DNA of 64,000 bases from Bacteroidota bacterium (GCA_023424395.1 JAFADY010000055.1:1-64000); one strand, 5' to 3'. Counted from the stretch's first letter, positions 24,322 through 33,377 are shown. The notes: a model not told the origin generated them from the sequence alone. Made by a program: numbers and translations.

Positions 24322-25673
24322 AAAGCAAAAACCACTTCCTTAAATATTTCGCTTACGGTTGGATGCGGAAACACAACTTCTTTCATTTCATCCAAAGTCA
24401 TTTCTTGCTCAATAGCCATGCAAGCGCCGTAAATAATCTCGCTGCAAGGATTCCCCAGCATATGAACGCCGATAACCTCGCCGTATTTTTCTCCTATAAG
24501 CACTTTACACAAACCGTTAAGGCCTTCGTTTTCGGCAACGAAACGCCCGGCATACACCATAGGTAATTTGGCTACTTTGTAAGCGATGTTTTTCGCTTTT
24601 GCCGATTCCTCGGTCTCTCCCACTCCTGCCACTTCAGGATTGGTGTAAACTACTCCCGGGATGGCATTGTATCTCATTACATCGGATTTTCCGGTAAGGT
24701 TATTCACCACAACTTCGCCTTCGCGGCTTGCCGTGTGCGCAAGCAACGAAAATCCGGTAACATCGCCTGCGGCAAAAACATTGGGCACATTCGTTCGCAT
24801 TTTCTCATCCACTTTTATTCCTCCGCGATCGAGTTCGATATTTAGATTTTCCAGCCCTAAGTTTTTTGTATTCGGCCTTCGGCCCACGCTCAAAAGAATT
24901 TTTTCGGCTTCTATTCTTTCTGTTTTCCCGTCTTTTTCAAAAATTACCGCATTCCCTTCAACCTGAGTTACTTTAGCGCTTAAATTAAACTCGATACCTT
25001 TCTTGGCGTAAGTATCACGCAACAAGGCCGACACTTCGAAATCCAAACCTCCAAGAATTTCGGGCAACATTTCAATAACCGTAACTTTTGTACCGATGCT
25101 GTTGAAAAAGCTGGCAAATTCCATCCCGATAACTCCTCCACCAATAACGACCAAAGATTTCGGTTGTTCTTTTAAGTCGAGTATCTCTCTGTTGGTTAAA
25201 ATAATATCTTTGGAATCTTCCAAACCGGGAATAGGCGGAACCGATGCTTCCGAGCCGGTACAGATCAATAGATTTTTGCCTTGATAATTTTCTTCGTTAC
25301 AAACAACTTGAATCCCTTCTTGATTTCTTTCTTTGATAAAAGCTTCGCCGTTAACAACCGTTACATGGTTGCCTTTCATCTTGCTTTCAACACCTGAAAC
25401 AAGTTTACGTACAACTTTTTTCTTTCTGGACATTGTTTTTCCGAAATCGAAACGTATGTTTTCTCCGAAAATGCCGTATTTTTCTCCATGCAACGCATTT
25501 TCGTAAATTTTCGCGCTGTAAAGCAAGGTTTTCGTTGGGATACATCCTTCGTTTAAACACACGCCGCCCATCGCCTTTTTTTCAAAAAGCAAAACTTTTA
25601 ATCCTTTGTGTCTGGCTCTTTCAGCGGCCACATATCCGGCAGGCCCCCCACCGATAATTATTAAATCGTACAT
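24318..25673 (-). CDS. lpdA: Dihydrolipoyl dehydrogenase
   Basis: LpdA reoxidises dihydrolipoamide with NAD+ in 2-oxoacid dehydrogenase or glycine cleavage complexes. The 451-aa flavoprotein has the FAD motif GGGPAGYVAAERA (8-20), the redox disulfide in GGVCLNEGCIPTKT (36-49), a second nucleotide motif GGGVIGMEFASFF, the NVFAAGDVTG segment and the catalytic His-Glu pair in FPHPTVSE near the C-terminus. All active residues are present. None of the partner E1/E2 subunits is adjacent. Its end overlaps the convergent nuclease gene by 4 nt (shared TTAA). Confidence 0.95.
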   Translation of the reverse strand: MYDLIIIGGGPAGYVAAERARHKGLKVLLFEKKAMGGVCLNEGCIPTKTLLYSAKIYENALHGEKYGIFGENIRFDFGKTMSRKKKVVRKLVSGVESKMKGNHVTVVNGEAFIKERNQEGIQVVCNEENYQGKNLLICTGSEASVPPIPGLEDSKDIILTNREILDLKEQPKSLVVIGGGVIGMEFASFFNSIGTKVTVIEMLPEILGGLDFEVSALLRDTYAKKGIEFNLSAKVTQVEGNAVIFEKDGKTERIEAEKILLSVGRRPNTKNLGLENLNIELDRGGIKVDEKMRTNVPNVFAAGDVTGFSLLAHTASREGEVVVNNLTGKSDVMRYNAIPGVVYTNPEVAGVGETEESAKAKNIAYKVAKLPMVYAGRFVAENEGLNGLCKVLIGEKYGEVIGVHMLGNPCSEIIYGACMAIEQEMTLDEMKEVVFPHPTVSEIFKEVVFAF

Positions 25674-25711
25674 AAATCGTATAAATTAGATTGAGTTCAT
25701 AAAGTTAACCA

Positions 25712-25719
25712 CAAAGATA
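25712..25719 (-). promoter_or_regulatory. -7 box for lpdA
   Basis: Minus strand TATCTTTG lies 38 nt before the lpdA ATG. Confidence 0.7.
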
Positions 25720-25810
25720 ATTAATTTGAATTGTTTTCTCTAAGAGCTTTAAACAATTTCCCCGCTACGTAAAAGAATTTAAATAATTTGGCAATTTAAT
25801 CAATTAGTTG

Positions 25811-25818
25811 TATTTTTG
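25811..25818 (+). promoter_or_regulatory. -7 box for tRNA-Pro
   Basis: TATTTTTG lies 21 nt before the tRNA. TTTG ends 20 nt upstream at 25790, close to the -33 spacing. Confidence 0.7.
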
Positions 25819-25839
25819 CACCCACATTCATCAGTATTG

Positions 25840-25914
25840 CGGGGTGTAGCACAGTCCGGTTAGTGTGCCTGCTTTGGGAGCAGGAGGTCCGAGGTTCGAA
25901 TCCTCGTACCCCGA
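25840..25914 (+). tRNA. tRNA-Pro (anticodon TGG)
   Basis: The 75-nt sequence folds as a cloverleaf: acceptor CGGGGTG with TACCCCG, an anticodon stem CCTGC/GCAGG with loop TTTGGGA reading TGG, and a T arm GAGG-TTCGAAT-CCTC. The discriminator is A and the CCA end is not encoded. It has its own promoter and a strong terminator. Confidence 0.95.
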
Positions 25915-25919
25915 CAGAA

Positions 25920-25959
25920 GAAAGCATTTTCATAAATTTATGAAAGTGCTTTCTTTTTT
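25920..25959 (+). terminator. Rho-independent terminator after tRNA-Pro
   Basis: An almost perfect palindrome beginning GAAAGCATTTTCATAAA and ending GTGCTTTC is followed by six T residues. Confidence 0.9.
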
Positions 25960-25990
25960 GTTACACCGCTCTTTTTCTCTGTAATTTTTT

Positions 25991-25998
25991 TATCTTTG
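25991..25998 (+). promoter_or_regulatory. -7 box for the glgB operon
   Basis: TATCTTTG lies 23 nt before the ATG at 26022 and overlaps the alternative GTG at 25998, ruling that start out. Confidence 0.75.
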
Positions 25999-26021
25999 TG
26001 GCATATCAAATTTTGCTTGCC

Positions 26022-28034
26022 ATGTTGGAAATTATTAAAAACGACCCCTGGTTACAGCCGCATAAAAAAGCCATCGAAGAAAGGCATAACCTGTTTTTGA
26101 AGAAAGAAAAAGAACTGACGCAAAACGGGAAAATCAGTTTATCGGATTTTGCCACGGGATATCTTTACTTTGGACTCCATAAAACCAAAGAGGAATGGAT
26201 ACTCAGAGAATGGGCGCCCAATGCAACGGAAATATTTTTGTTGGGTACTTTCAACAATTGGCAACGATTGGAGTCGTTTCGTTTTAAACGATTGGAAGCG
26301 GGTATTTGGGAACTAAGAGTTCCGTTGAGCAGAATAAATCACCAAGACCTTTATAAACTTCTCGTAAGCTGGGAGGGAGCTACAGAAGAACGCATACCTG
26401 CCTGGTGCAGACGAGTGGTGCAAGACCCGCAGTCCTATATTTTCAGCGCTCAAGTTTGGGAGCCTGAAAATCGTTATGAATTCAAAGTAAAAAACTTTAG
26501 AGCCGATACTTCGCCGTTGCTCATTTATGAATGCCACATCGGGATGGCCACCGAAGAAGAGAAAGTGGGGACATATAACGAGTTTCGGGAAACCGTTCTT
26601 CCCCGAGTGAAAAATTTGGGTTACAATGCTATTCAATTAATGGCTATTCAAGAGCATCCCTATTACGCCTCTTTCGGTTATCATGTTTCCAATTTTTTCG
26701 CACCATCATCGCGAAACGGAACTCCCGATGAATTGCGTCAATTGATAGATGCCGCGCACGAAATGGGAATCGCCGTTATTATGGATATTGTGCATTCTCA
26801 CGCCGTAAAAAATGAACTCGAAGGCATCGCCAGAATGGATGGTTCTTACGATCTGTATTTTCCGTCGGATCCCGAAAGAAGGAATCATCAGGCATGGGAT
26901 TCGCTTTGTTTCGATTATGCGAAAAACGAAGTTTTGCACTTTTTGCTTTCCAACTGTAAGTATTGGTTGGAAGAATATAAATTCGACGGATTTCGTTTCG
27001 ATGGAGTAACTTCCATGCTTTATTACAGCCACGGACTGGAGGAAAGTTTTTCTAATTACAACGATTATTACAATGGGCGTCAAGACCCGTATGCAATTTG
27101 TTACATCACTCTGGCCAACAAACTTATTCATGAAGTGAAACCCGAAGCCATCACTATTGCCGAGGAAGTTAGCGGAATGCCCGGCTTGGCAATGTCTGTC
27201 AAAGCCGGAGGTTACGGTTTCGATTATCGGTTGGCCATGAACATTCCCGATTTTTGGATCAAGATCATCAAAGAACGAGAGGAAAAGGATTGGCATCCCA
27301 CGGCTATTTGGTGGGAAACGACCAACCGTCGTTCCGACGAGAAAACCATTTCGTATGCCGAAAGCCACGACCAAGCGTTGGTAGGTGACAAAACTATTAT
27401 TTTCAGACTGATAGATGCCGATATGTATTGGTATATGTCGAAACTTACCGAAAGTACTTTATCCGTTGACAAAGGAATTGCTTTGCATAAGATGATCAGG
27501 TTGGTTACGGCCACAACCATTAACGGTGGATATTTGAATTTTATGGGCAACGAATTCGGCCATCCTGAATGGATAGATTTTCCACGCGAAGGAAACGATT
27601 GGTCGTATAAATTCGCTCGCAGGCAATGGTATTTGGCAGATGACAAAAACTTGAAATATAACTATTTAGGCGATTTTGATAAAGCCATGCTTAAACTTAT
27701 CAAATCCGTTCCCGATTTTCAGGCTACGCCTATTATAAAAATTTGGGACAAAGACGGCGACAATGTGTTGGCTTACATGCGCAACGAATTGCTTTTTATC
27801 TACAATTTCCATCCTGAAAACTCTTTCAGCGATTATGGAATGTTGGTGCCGCAAGGCGAATATGAGATAATTTTAGATACCGACGATAAACAATTCGGCG
27901 GTTTCGGATTAAACGACGATTCCGTTCATCATTTCACGCAATACGATGGGCTTTATGCCAAACACAACAAGGGATGGCTAAAAAGCTACCTTCCTGCCAG
28001 AACAGCCTTAGTGTTGAAACTTATCAATAAATAA
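26022..28034 (+). CDS. glgB: 1,4-alpha-glucan branching enzyme (eukaryote-like type)
   Basis: The enzyme makes alpha-1,6 branches in glycogen. The 670-aa protein has an N-terminal CBM48 domain (about 45-150, with LREWAPNATEIFLLGTFNNW), a GH13 catalytic barrel and a C-terminal all-beta domain. Barrel motifs are IVMDIVHSHAVKN-like region I, the nucleophile Asp in FDGFRFDGVTSM, the acid Glu in TIAEEVSGMPG and the transition-state Asp in YAESHDQALVGD. The FRFDGVTSMLYYSHG segment resembles eukaryotic GBE1 more than E. coli GlgB, as is usual in Bacteroidota. First gene of a tight five-gene operon (gaps of 4-11 nt). The start is fixed by the promoter at 25991. Confidence 0.94.
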   Translation: MLEIIKNDPWLQPHKKAIEERHNLFLKKEKELTQNGKISLSDFATGYLYFGLHKTKEEWILREWAPNATEIFLLGTFNNWQRLESFRFKRLEAGIWELRVPLSRINHQDLYKLLVSWEGATEERIPAWCRRVVQDPQSYIFSAQVWEPENRYEFKVKNFRADTSPLLIYECHIGMATEEEKVGTYNEFRETVLPRVKNLGYNAIQLMAIQEHPYYASFGYHVSNFFAPSSRNGTPDELRQLIDAAHEMGIAVIMDIVHSHAVKNELEGIARMDGSYDLYFPSDPERRNHQAWDSLCFDYAKNEVLHFLLSNCKYWLEEYKFDGFRFDGVTSMLYYSHGLEESFSNYNDYYNGRQDPYAICYITLANKLIHEVKPEAITIAEEVSGMPGLAMSVKAGGYGFDYRLAMNIPDFWIKIIKEREEKDWHPTAIWWETTNRRSDEKTISYAESHDQALVGDKTIIFRLIDADMYWYMSKLTESTLSVDKGIALHKMIRLVTATTINGGYLNFMGNEFGHPEWIDFPREGNDWSYKFARRQWYLADDKNLKYNYLGDFDKAMLKLIKSVPDFQATPIIKIWDKDGDNVLAYMRNELLFIYNFHPENSFSDYGMLVPQGEYEIILDTDDKQFGGFGLNDDSVHHFTQYDGLYAKHNKGWLKSYLPARTALVLKLINK

Positions 28035-28038
28035 AAAA

Positions 28039-29016
28039 ATGCATTTATATCCATTAAAATTTGAGCCGATTTTAAAACCAATGATCTGGGGCGGCTCGGA
28101 TATTATTCCTTTTAAAAATATTGACTCAAACGAAAAAGATATAGGCGAAAGCTGGGAAATATCGGATGTGAAAGGGTATGAATCCGTTATCTCGAATGGC
28201 GACCTAAAAGGAAAAACCTTTCAGGAATTATTAATTGAACAGAAAGAGTGCCTTGTAGGTAAAAAAGTTTACGAAAAATACGGCGATAAATTTCCTTTAC
28301 TGATAAAATTTATCGATGCAAAACAAGATCTATCCATTCAAGTACATCCCGACGATAAGTTAGCCAAAGAACGCCACAACTCATTCGGAAAAACCGAAAT
28401 GTGGTACGTGATAAACGCGTCGCCTACGGCGTTTTTGTATTCGGGTTTCGAAACAAAAATTTCGCCGGAAGAATACGTAGAACGCGTAGCGAGCAATACG
28501 TTTACCGATACGCTAAAAAAATACGATGTGCAAGCCGGCGATGTTTTTTTTCTGCCCGCAGGGCGCGTTCACGCCATCGGTGCAGGCTGTTTTATTGCAG
28601 AAATTCAGCAAACTTCGGACATCACATACAGAATTTATGATTACAACCGCAAAGACGAGCAAGGAAACAGCCGGCAATTGCACACGGAATCAGCCAAAGA
28701 CGCAATCGATTTTCGTGTTTCAGATTCTTATAAAACCGAGTATGAGCGCAAGGTAAATCATCCGGTAAAATTGGTATCGTGTCCTTACTTTACCACCAAT
28801 TTGCTCGAAATTGACAAGCCGATCTTGCGAGATTACCGCAAAATCGATTCGTTTGTTGCGCTCATTTGCATGGAAGGTAACGGCATATTAAAAGACAGCA
28901 AAAACAACCATACCGTCTATCGGCAAGGTGAAACCATCCTTATTCCTGCCGACACGAAATTTACCGAAATCATACCCGAGAATCGCACAAAAATTTTGGA
29001 AACATTTGTACAATAA
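28039..29016 (+). CDS. manA: Mannose-6-phosphate isomerase, class I
   Basis: A zinc enzyme that interconverts mannose 6-phosphate and fructose 6-phosphate. The 325-aa protein has the small bacterial class I form: PLKFEPILKPMIWGG at the start, the metal site in SIQVHPDDKLAKE (near 97-109) with the glutamate in GKTEMWYV, and the third ligand in LPAGRVHAIGAGCFIAEIQQ followed by YRIYDYNR. It is 4 nt from glgB and 11 nt from hemH, so one transcript is likely. Its products feed mannose-containing glycans and connect with glycogen metabolism. Confidence 0.92.
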   Translation: MHLYPLKFEPILKPMIWGGSDIIPFKNIDSNEKDIGESWEISDVKGYESVISNGDLKGKTFQELLIEQKECLVGKKVYEKYGDKFPLLIKFIDAKQDLSIQVHPDDKLAKERHNSFGKTEMWYVINASPTAFLYSGFETKISPEEYVERVASNTFTDTLKKYDVQAGDVFFLPAGRVHAIGAGCFIAEIQQTSDITYRIYDYNRKDEQGNSRQLHTESAKDAIDFRVSDSYKTEYERKVNHPVKLVSCPYFTTNLLEIDKPILRDYRKIDSFVALICMEGNGILKDSKNNHTVYRQGETILIPADTKFTEIIPENRTKILETFVQ

Positions 29017-29027
29017 AATCCGAGAAT

Positions 29028-29993
29028 ATGCACGCCATTTTATTAGTTAACGTAGGAACTCCCGAAAGCTGTACCCGAAAAGATGTACAGAAATTCATCG
29101 GCGAAATGCTTTCCGATCCGTTGGTTTTCGGGAAAAAAGAATGGCAAGCCAAGTTTTTGGCGCAAAATATTATAGCTCCGTTATCGTCCAAAAGATCATT
29201 CGAAAAATATAAAAAAATTTGGCGTAAAGAAAAACCGCTTATATCTCCTCTTTTATACTACATGCACCAACTGGCAATTGCATTGGAAAAACAAAAAAAT
29301 ATTCCGGTGGAAATTGCCATGCGATATGGCGAGCCGAGTATTGCACAAGGATTGAAAAAATTAGAAGAGAAATGTCCGTTGTTGCACGAGGTGATCGTTT
29401 TTCCCATGTTTCCTCAATATGCGCAATCCACCTCGCAAGCCATTATCGACGAAGCGGCACGCTTGTTTTATCAACATCCGCACTCTTATCGGTTAAAATT
29501 CATTGACCCTTATTTCGATCATCCCGCTTTTATCAATGCGTTGACTTTAAACGCAAGAAATTACTTAAAAGATGTGGATAAAGTTGTTTTCAGTTGCCAC
29601 AGTTTGCCCATCGATCAAGTTACCGCCGGTTGGAAAAAAGGCAAAGAGTTCGATTATGTTTATCAAGTGAAAGAAACCATCGGACTTTTTTGCGAAAAGT
29701 TGAATATCGATGTTCAACACGCCATCGTGCTTTATTCGTCGCAACGCGGAAAAAATTGGCTAAAACCTTTTTTGAATACGGATATTGCCGATTTGCCTAA
29801 GTTAGGATGGAAAAAAATTGCGGTTATTGCGCCGGGATTTCCGATCGACAATTTGGAAACACTTTACGATATTGATATTGAAGCTCGAAAGCTCTTTATG
29901 AACGCCGGAGGCGAAAAATTTAACTTTGTGTCTTCGCTCAACGATTCCGATGAGTTTGTTGAAGCCATTTGGAAAATAGTATCGGGGGTATAA
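29028..29993 (+). CDS. hemH: Ferrochelatase
   Basis: HemH inserts ferrous iron into protoporphyrin IX, or into coproporphyrin III in some lineages. The 321-aa protein begins ILLVNVGTPESCTRKDVQKFIGEMLSDP, typical of the family. The catalytic histidine is in SCHSLPIDQV near residue 190, and a proline-rich PGFPIDNLETLYDID segment near the C-terminus holds the acidic residue pair of the active site. No cysteine cluster is present at the end. It lies between manA and a PD40 propeller protein, a mixed housekeeping operon. No other haem biosynthesis gene is visible in the window. Confidence 0.92.
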   Translation: MHAILLVNVGTPESCTRKDVQKFIGEMLSDPLVFGKKEWQAKFLAQNIIAPLSSKRSFEKYKKIWRKEKPLISPLLYYMHQLAIALEKQKNIPVEIAMRYGEPSIAQGLKKLEEKCPLLHEVIVFPMFPQYAQSTSQAIIDEAARLFYQHPHSYRLKFIDPYFDHPAFINALTLNARNYLKDVDKVVFSCHSLPIDQVTAGWKKGKEFDYVYQVKETIGLFCEKLNIDVQHAIVLYSSQRGKNWLKPFLNTDIADLPKLGWKKIAVIAPGFPIDNLETLYDIDIEARKLFMNAGGEKFNFVSSLNDSDEFVEAIWKIVSGV

Positions 29994-29997
29994 TTTT

Positions 29998-30918
29998 ATG
30001 AAACACTTTGCTTTCTTTTTTCTTTGTTTCATTATAACTTTTTCTGCTTTCCCACAATCATCCGGAAATGTAGAGAGTGAACTTGTTTTGTTAAATATCG
30101 AAACCGGAAAAGAAAAAGTAATTTTACGCGAAAAGCGTCATTTCGAAGCGCCCAACTGGTCGCGCGACGGTAAATTTTTAATTGTTAACTCCGGTGGAAA
30201 ATTAGAAAAGATATCGGTAAAAGGTAAAAAACTCGGCATTATCGACACCGGATTTGCCGATAATTGCAATAATGACCACGGACTTAGTTTCGATGGAAAA
30301 TGGCTTATAATAAGTCACAACGATTCGAGGGTTTCTTCTTCGGGCGGTAATTCACGCATTTTTATTCTTTCCGCTCATGGTGGCGTTCCACGACTGATCA
30401 CAGCCAATTATCCGAGTTATTGGCACGGAGTTAGTCCCGATAATCAATGGGTTACTTATTGCGCCATGCGAAACGGTGAATGGGATATATACAAAACCCA
30501 TACCATTACCGATGAAGAAATTCGCCTTACCAATGCCGAAGGTTTGGATGACGGGCCTGAATACAGTTACGACGGGCAATGGATTTATTTCAACAGCCAT
30601 CGTACCGGACGAATGCACATTTACCGGATGCAAACCGATGGCAGCGAACAAACGCAACTCACTTTTGATGATTACGACAATTGGTTTCCCCACCCTTCTC
30701 CCGATAACAAAAACGCAGTTTATATTGCTTATATCGAAGACCAAAATGGCGGACATCCGTTCGGTAAAGACGTAAAACTTCGTTTATTAAATGTGGAAAC
30801 CAAGGCAGTTCGTGACCTTACACCAATCTTCTATGGCGGGCAAGGAACTATAAACATACACAGCTGGTCGCCCGATGGAAAATCCATTGCATTTGTAAGA
30901 TATATCAACAACAATTAA
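29998..30918 (+). CDS. Exported PD40 / TolB-like beta-propeller protein
   Basis: A 306-aa protein with a signal peptide (residues 1-20, ending SAFPQS) and about five to six PD40 (WD40-like) blades. Repeated signatures include APNWSRDGKFLIVNS, GLSFDGKWLIISHND, GVSPDNQWVTYCAMR, EYSYDGQWIYFNSHR, PHPSPDNKNAVYIAY and SWSPDGKSIAFVRY. Proteins of this type scaffold interactions in the periplasm (as TolB does), or bind peptides and glycans. No enzymatic motif is seen, and no Tol partners are nearby. It is in the glgB operon with a 4-nt gap upstream and downstream. Confidence 0.82.
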   Translation: MKHFAFFFLCFIITFSAFPQSSGNVESELVLLNIETGKEKVILREKRHFEAPNWSRDGKFLIVNSGGKLEKISVKGKKLGIIDTGFADNCNNDHGLSFDGKWLIISHNDSRVSSSGGNSRIFILSAHGGVPRLITANYPSYWHGVSPDNQWVTYCAMRNGEWDIYKTHTITDEEIRLTNAEGLDDGPEYSYDGQWIYFNSHRTGRMHIYRMQTDGSEQTQLTFDDYDNWFPHPSPDNKNAVYIAYIEDQNGGHPFGKDVKLRLLNVETKAVRDLTPIFYGGQGTINIHSWSPDGKSIAFVRYINNN

Positions 30919-30922
30919 TTAT

Positions 30923-31810
30923 ATGAAATACGGAAAAGTAGAAGATCCGGCGGATGTGGATTTCACGTTACCAAAGGACGACAAAGCCACCGCTGAAATT
31001 CTTAAGAAAGCATCTGGCAAAGAATTTGAAGTTTTTATCGGCTGCGCCAAGTGGAACAAAAAAGATTTGAAAGGTTTCTATCCGCGCGGCACAAAGGACG
31101 AATTAACTTACTACTCACGGCAATTCAATTCCATTGAGTTAAATTCCGTTTTCTATAATATGCCGAAGGCTGAACAAGTGGTAACCTGGAAAAACAAGAC
31201 ACCCGAAAATTTCAAGTTCTTCCCGAAGATCACCCAATCCATCAGCCATTTTCGTCGGTTGAAAGACGTGGAAGAATTGACCAAAGAATACTGCGATGCC
31301 ATCTCTCATTTCGAAGAAAAACTCGGGATGTGTTTTCTGCAACTCCACGAAAATTTCGGTGTGAAAAATTTCGATTTGTTAAAAGCATTTGTCGAAAATT
31401 TCCCGAAAGCTATTCCTTTAGCGGTGGAAGTGCGCAGCAAAGAATGGTTTTCGGATAAAGCCGTTTGGGAAGAATATTGCGCATTTTTGCAGGCGCACTC
31501 CACCGCTAATATACTTGTGGACACCGCCGGCAGGCGCGATATGATGCACATGAGGCTGACCACGCCACACGCTTTTATTCGTTTCGTTGGATGCAACGTA
31601 GATGAAATCGATTACCGCCGCATCGATGATTGGGTGGACAGAATTGAGAAATGGCACAAAGGAGGAGGGCTACAATATCTATATTTTTTTGTACATCAAA
31701 ACGTAGAATTGTCTTCGCCTTTGTTTTCTGCTTATTTAATTGAGAAATTGAATAAAAGATTGAACATTCAATTACACGTTCCGGAAATGGCGAGTGAGCA
31801 ACTAAAATAA
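30923..31810 (+). CDS. DUF72 domain protein
   Basis: A 295-aa cytoplasmic protein of the DUF72 (YecE-like) family, a TIM-barrel fold of unknown activity. Visible signatures are the early VFIGCAKWNKKDLKGFYPRGTKDELTYYSRQFNSIELNSVFY block, the FKFFPKITQSISH segment and the AVEVRSKEWFSD and NILVDTAGRRD segments, where conserved polar residues line the barrel mouth. It ends the glgB operon. Some DUF72 proteins have been linked to iron-sulfur or DNA repair contexts, but nothing here selects among these. Confidence 0.88.
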   Translation: MKYGKVEDPADVDFTLPKDDKATAEILKKASGKEFEVFIGCAKWNKKDLKGFYPRGTKDELTYYSRQFNSIELNSVFYNMPKAEQVVTWKNKTPENFKFFPKITQSISHFRRLKDVEELTKEYCDAISHFEEKLGMCFLQLHENFGVKNFDLLKAFVENFPKAIPLAVEVRSKEWFSDKAVWEEYCAFLQAHSTANILVDTAGRRDMMHMRLTTPHAFIRFVGCNVDEIDYRRIDDWVDRIEKWHKGGGLQYLYFFVHQNVELSSPLFSAYLIEKLNKRLNIQLHVPEMASEQLK

Positions 31811-31925
31811 TCAACGTTTTCGTCCCCAAATCTTCATAAAAACGTAACCGGTTTTATTTTTCTATTCTTAGTAATTCATCTAATTTTACACAAAATTTAG
31901 ATGATTCAGGGAGAAAAACTGCCGG

Positions 31926-32207
31926 ATGAAAAATCAGCAACAGAATACACACAATCCGTTTACTTTACGAAACGAAAAAATGAGCGTGGTTTCTAATAGA
32001 AACCACGCTAAAAGCAAACGTACAAAATCCGTTAAAGCAATCGCTCTGATCCAGTTGGCGGGATGGATGCTATACTTTGCAATTAATGCCTTGAGTTTTC
32101 TAAAAACTCAACTTCCGCTACCTTTCGCGCAAACTTCCATCTTTTCAAATATAGGATCGGCGCTGTCCAACGAGTTTTCACAACTGCCTTTTATTTGGCT
32201 CACGTAA
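31926..32207 (+). CDS. Possible small membrane protein (weak)
   Basis: This open frame of 93 codons encodes a basic N-terminus, a hydrophobic stretch (AIALIQLAGWMLYFAINALSF, about 39-58) and a short tail. I recognise no family. It contains a 27-nt palindrome at 31983-32009, lacks a clear promoter and follows a hairpin at about 31878-31902. It may be a real small protein or an open frame in a regulatory region. Confidence 0.25.
   Translation: MKNQQQNTHNPFTLRNEKMSVVSNRNHAKSKRTKSVKAIALIQLAGWMLYFAINALSFLKTQLPLPFAQTSIFSNIGSALSNEFSQLPFIWLT
31983..32009. repeat. Perfect 27-nt palindrome
   Basis: AGCGTGGTTTCTA and TAGAAACCACGCT are 13-nt perfect arms around a single A. A second imperfect hairpin (CATCTAATTTT/AAAATTTAGATG) lies about 80 nt upstream. 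It could be a terminator stem without a T tract, an operator or a repeat. Confidence 0.6.
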
Positions 32208-32218
32208 AGAAATTTCAT

Positions 32219-32256
32219 AAAAAAATTTCCGCACAGAAAATGAATACCTGGCGGAA
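32219..32256 (-). terminator. Rho-independent terminator (minus strand)
   Basis: On the minus strand TTCCGC pairs with GCGGAA across an 18-nt loop and is followed by ATTTTTTTA. It would end the transcript carrying the SPOR gene and the 39-aa ORF. Confidence 0.6.
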
Positions 32257-32286
32257 GAGCGGTTAGGATAAATAAAAAAGCTGTTT

Positions 32287-32406
32287 TTATTCGTCGCGTC
32301 TGAGTCTTATTTTGTGAACAGGTGGAATCATTCTTTTTCGGTTTAGGTACATTTCATAAACCCAGTAAAGAATTAATCCGGCTAAAACTTTCTTTTTGAA
32401 TTTCAT
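32287..32406 (-). CDS. Possible 39-aa membrane peptide
   Basis: Forty codons starting at an ATG eight bases after the SPOR gene stop encode MKFKKKVLAGLILYWVYEMY and a basic tail rich in Arg and Lys. The product would have one short membrane helix (about residues 7-21) with positive charge on both sides. The close spacing and the terminator hairpin just downstream support it as the last gene of the SPOR transcript. No family is recognised, and it is short enough to be chance. Confidence 0.4.
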   Translation of the reverse strand: MKFKKKVLAGLILYWVYEMYLNRKRMIPPVHKIRLRRDE

Positions 32407-32413
32407 AGCAGAA

Positions 32414-33373
32414 TTAATATTTCAACAGCCAAGCGTCACGATGTTCGGCTTGATTAACATGTAAATCGCGTAGAAATAATTCGGCTTCCATTTGGTTTAT
32501 AAACGATGCAGCATACACATCTATTCTGCCGGGGCGCTCTAACCATGCGGTTTCTGAAAAGCCTTCGGCTTTTAGTTGTTCGGTTATTTGCTCTGCTACT
32601 TTGCGGACTTCATAAACACCCATCACGATGTAATATTTCTTTACATCGGTTTGCACGGGATGAGCGGTCGGTTCTTCGTTTTCAGTCAGAATAGTATTCT
32701 CAACTTTATTTTGTGTGGGAGTTTCATCGATAGAAGGTGTCTCCACAGCAACCGATTTTTCTTTCGCAATTGATTTATCGCTCAAAAAACCGCCCTCCGA
32801 AAATATTTGCGCATATTGTCTTTGCAACGGATTATCTTGCACCGGCACAAAGAACATGATTAAAGCAATCGCAACGGCTGCCGCCGCTCCAATGCCGATA
32901 TTTCGTAACAGATGTTTGCCATTCGCCTGCGGCCGGTTTTTCTCTCTGCCGGGCTGTAATTGAATAATAGGTTTCAGTGACGCCTGCGATAGTCCGAAAA
33001 ATTCGGGGCGGACAAATGGTTTCGGCAGATAAATAAACTGATTATCGTTATTCATTTTTATAGAGCCGAGTTCGCCTAAATCGATATTTTTATCCTCTCT
33101 TAGTTTATGCCTCAACAGTTTAACCGAATCTTCCACTTGTTTCGTGGCTTCATCGAAAGAAATGTTGTTGGTTTTCATGTACGATTGCACCAGCAATCCA
33201 TCGTTGTGCGTAAGGTCTCGGTTAAAACCCAACTCACAAGCGGGAGCATTGAATGACGATATTCCATCGCGTTTTGCGTTGTTTGCATTTATAACAAAAC
33301 CGCCGAAATTCGGAACGATAACACAGTTATGTTCATGCAATAAAAATTCTATGTATGAAATGAGTTGGTTCAT
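32414..33373 (-). CDS. HU-CCDC81-type and SPOR domain membrane protein
   Basis: A 319-aa protein with three parts. Residues 1-130 form two HU-like CCDC81-type modules (opening ISYIEFLLHEHNCVIVPNFGGFV, then the ELGFNRDLTHNDGLL segment), which are DNA-binding-type folds in Bacteroidota. One membrane helix sits at about 157-175 (IGIGAAAAVAIALIMFFVP). The C-terminal SPOR domain (about 245-315, YYIVMGVYEVRKVAEQ) binds denuded peptidoglycan. This links the cytoplasmic side to the septal wall and suggests a cell-division or cell-pole role. A promoter sits right at the start codon. The ruvC gene is immediately upstream on the same strand. Confidence 0.85.
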   Translation of the reverse strand: MNQLISYIEFLLHEHNCVIVPNFGGFVINANNAKRDGISSFNAPACELGFNRDLTHNDGLLVQSYMKTNNISFDEATKQVEDSVKLLRHKLREDKNIDLGELGSIKMNNDNQFIYLPKPFVRPEFFGLSQASLKPIIQLQPGREKNRPQANGKHLLRNIGIGAAAAVAIALIMFFVPVQDNPLQRQYAQIFSEGGFLSDKSIAKEKSVAVETPSIDETPTQNKVENTILTENEEPTAHPVQTDVKKYYIVMGVYEVRKVAEQITEQLKAEGFSETAWLERPGRIDVYAASFINQMEAELFLRDLHVNQAEHRDAWLLKY

Positions 33374-33377
33374 ATGG

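Noticed and set aside
26812..27374. Antisense frames inside glgB
   Set aside because: Shadows of a clear branching-enzyme gene without family features.
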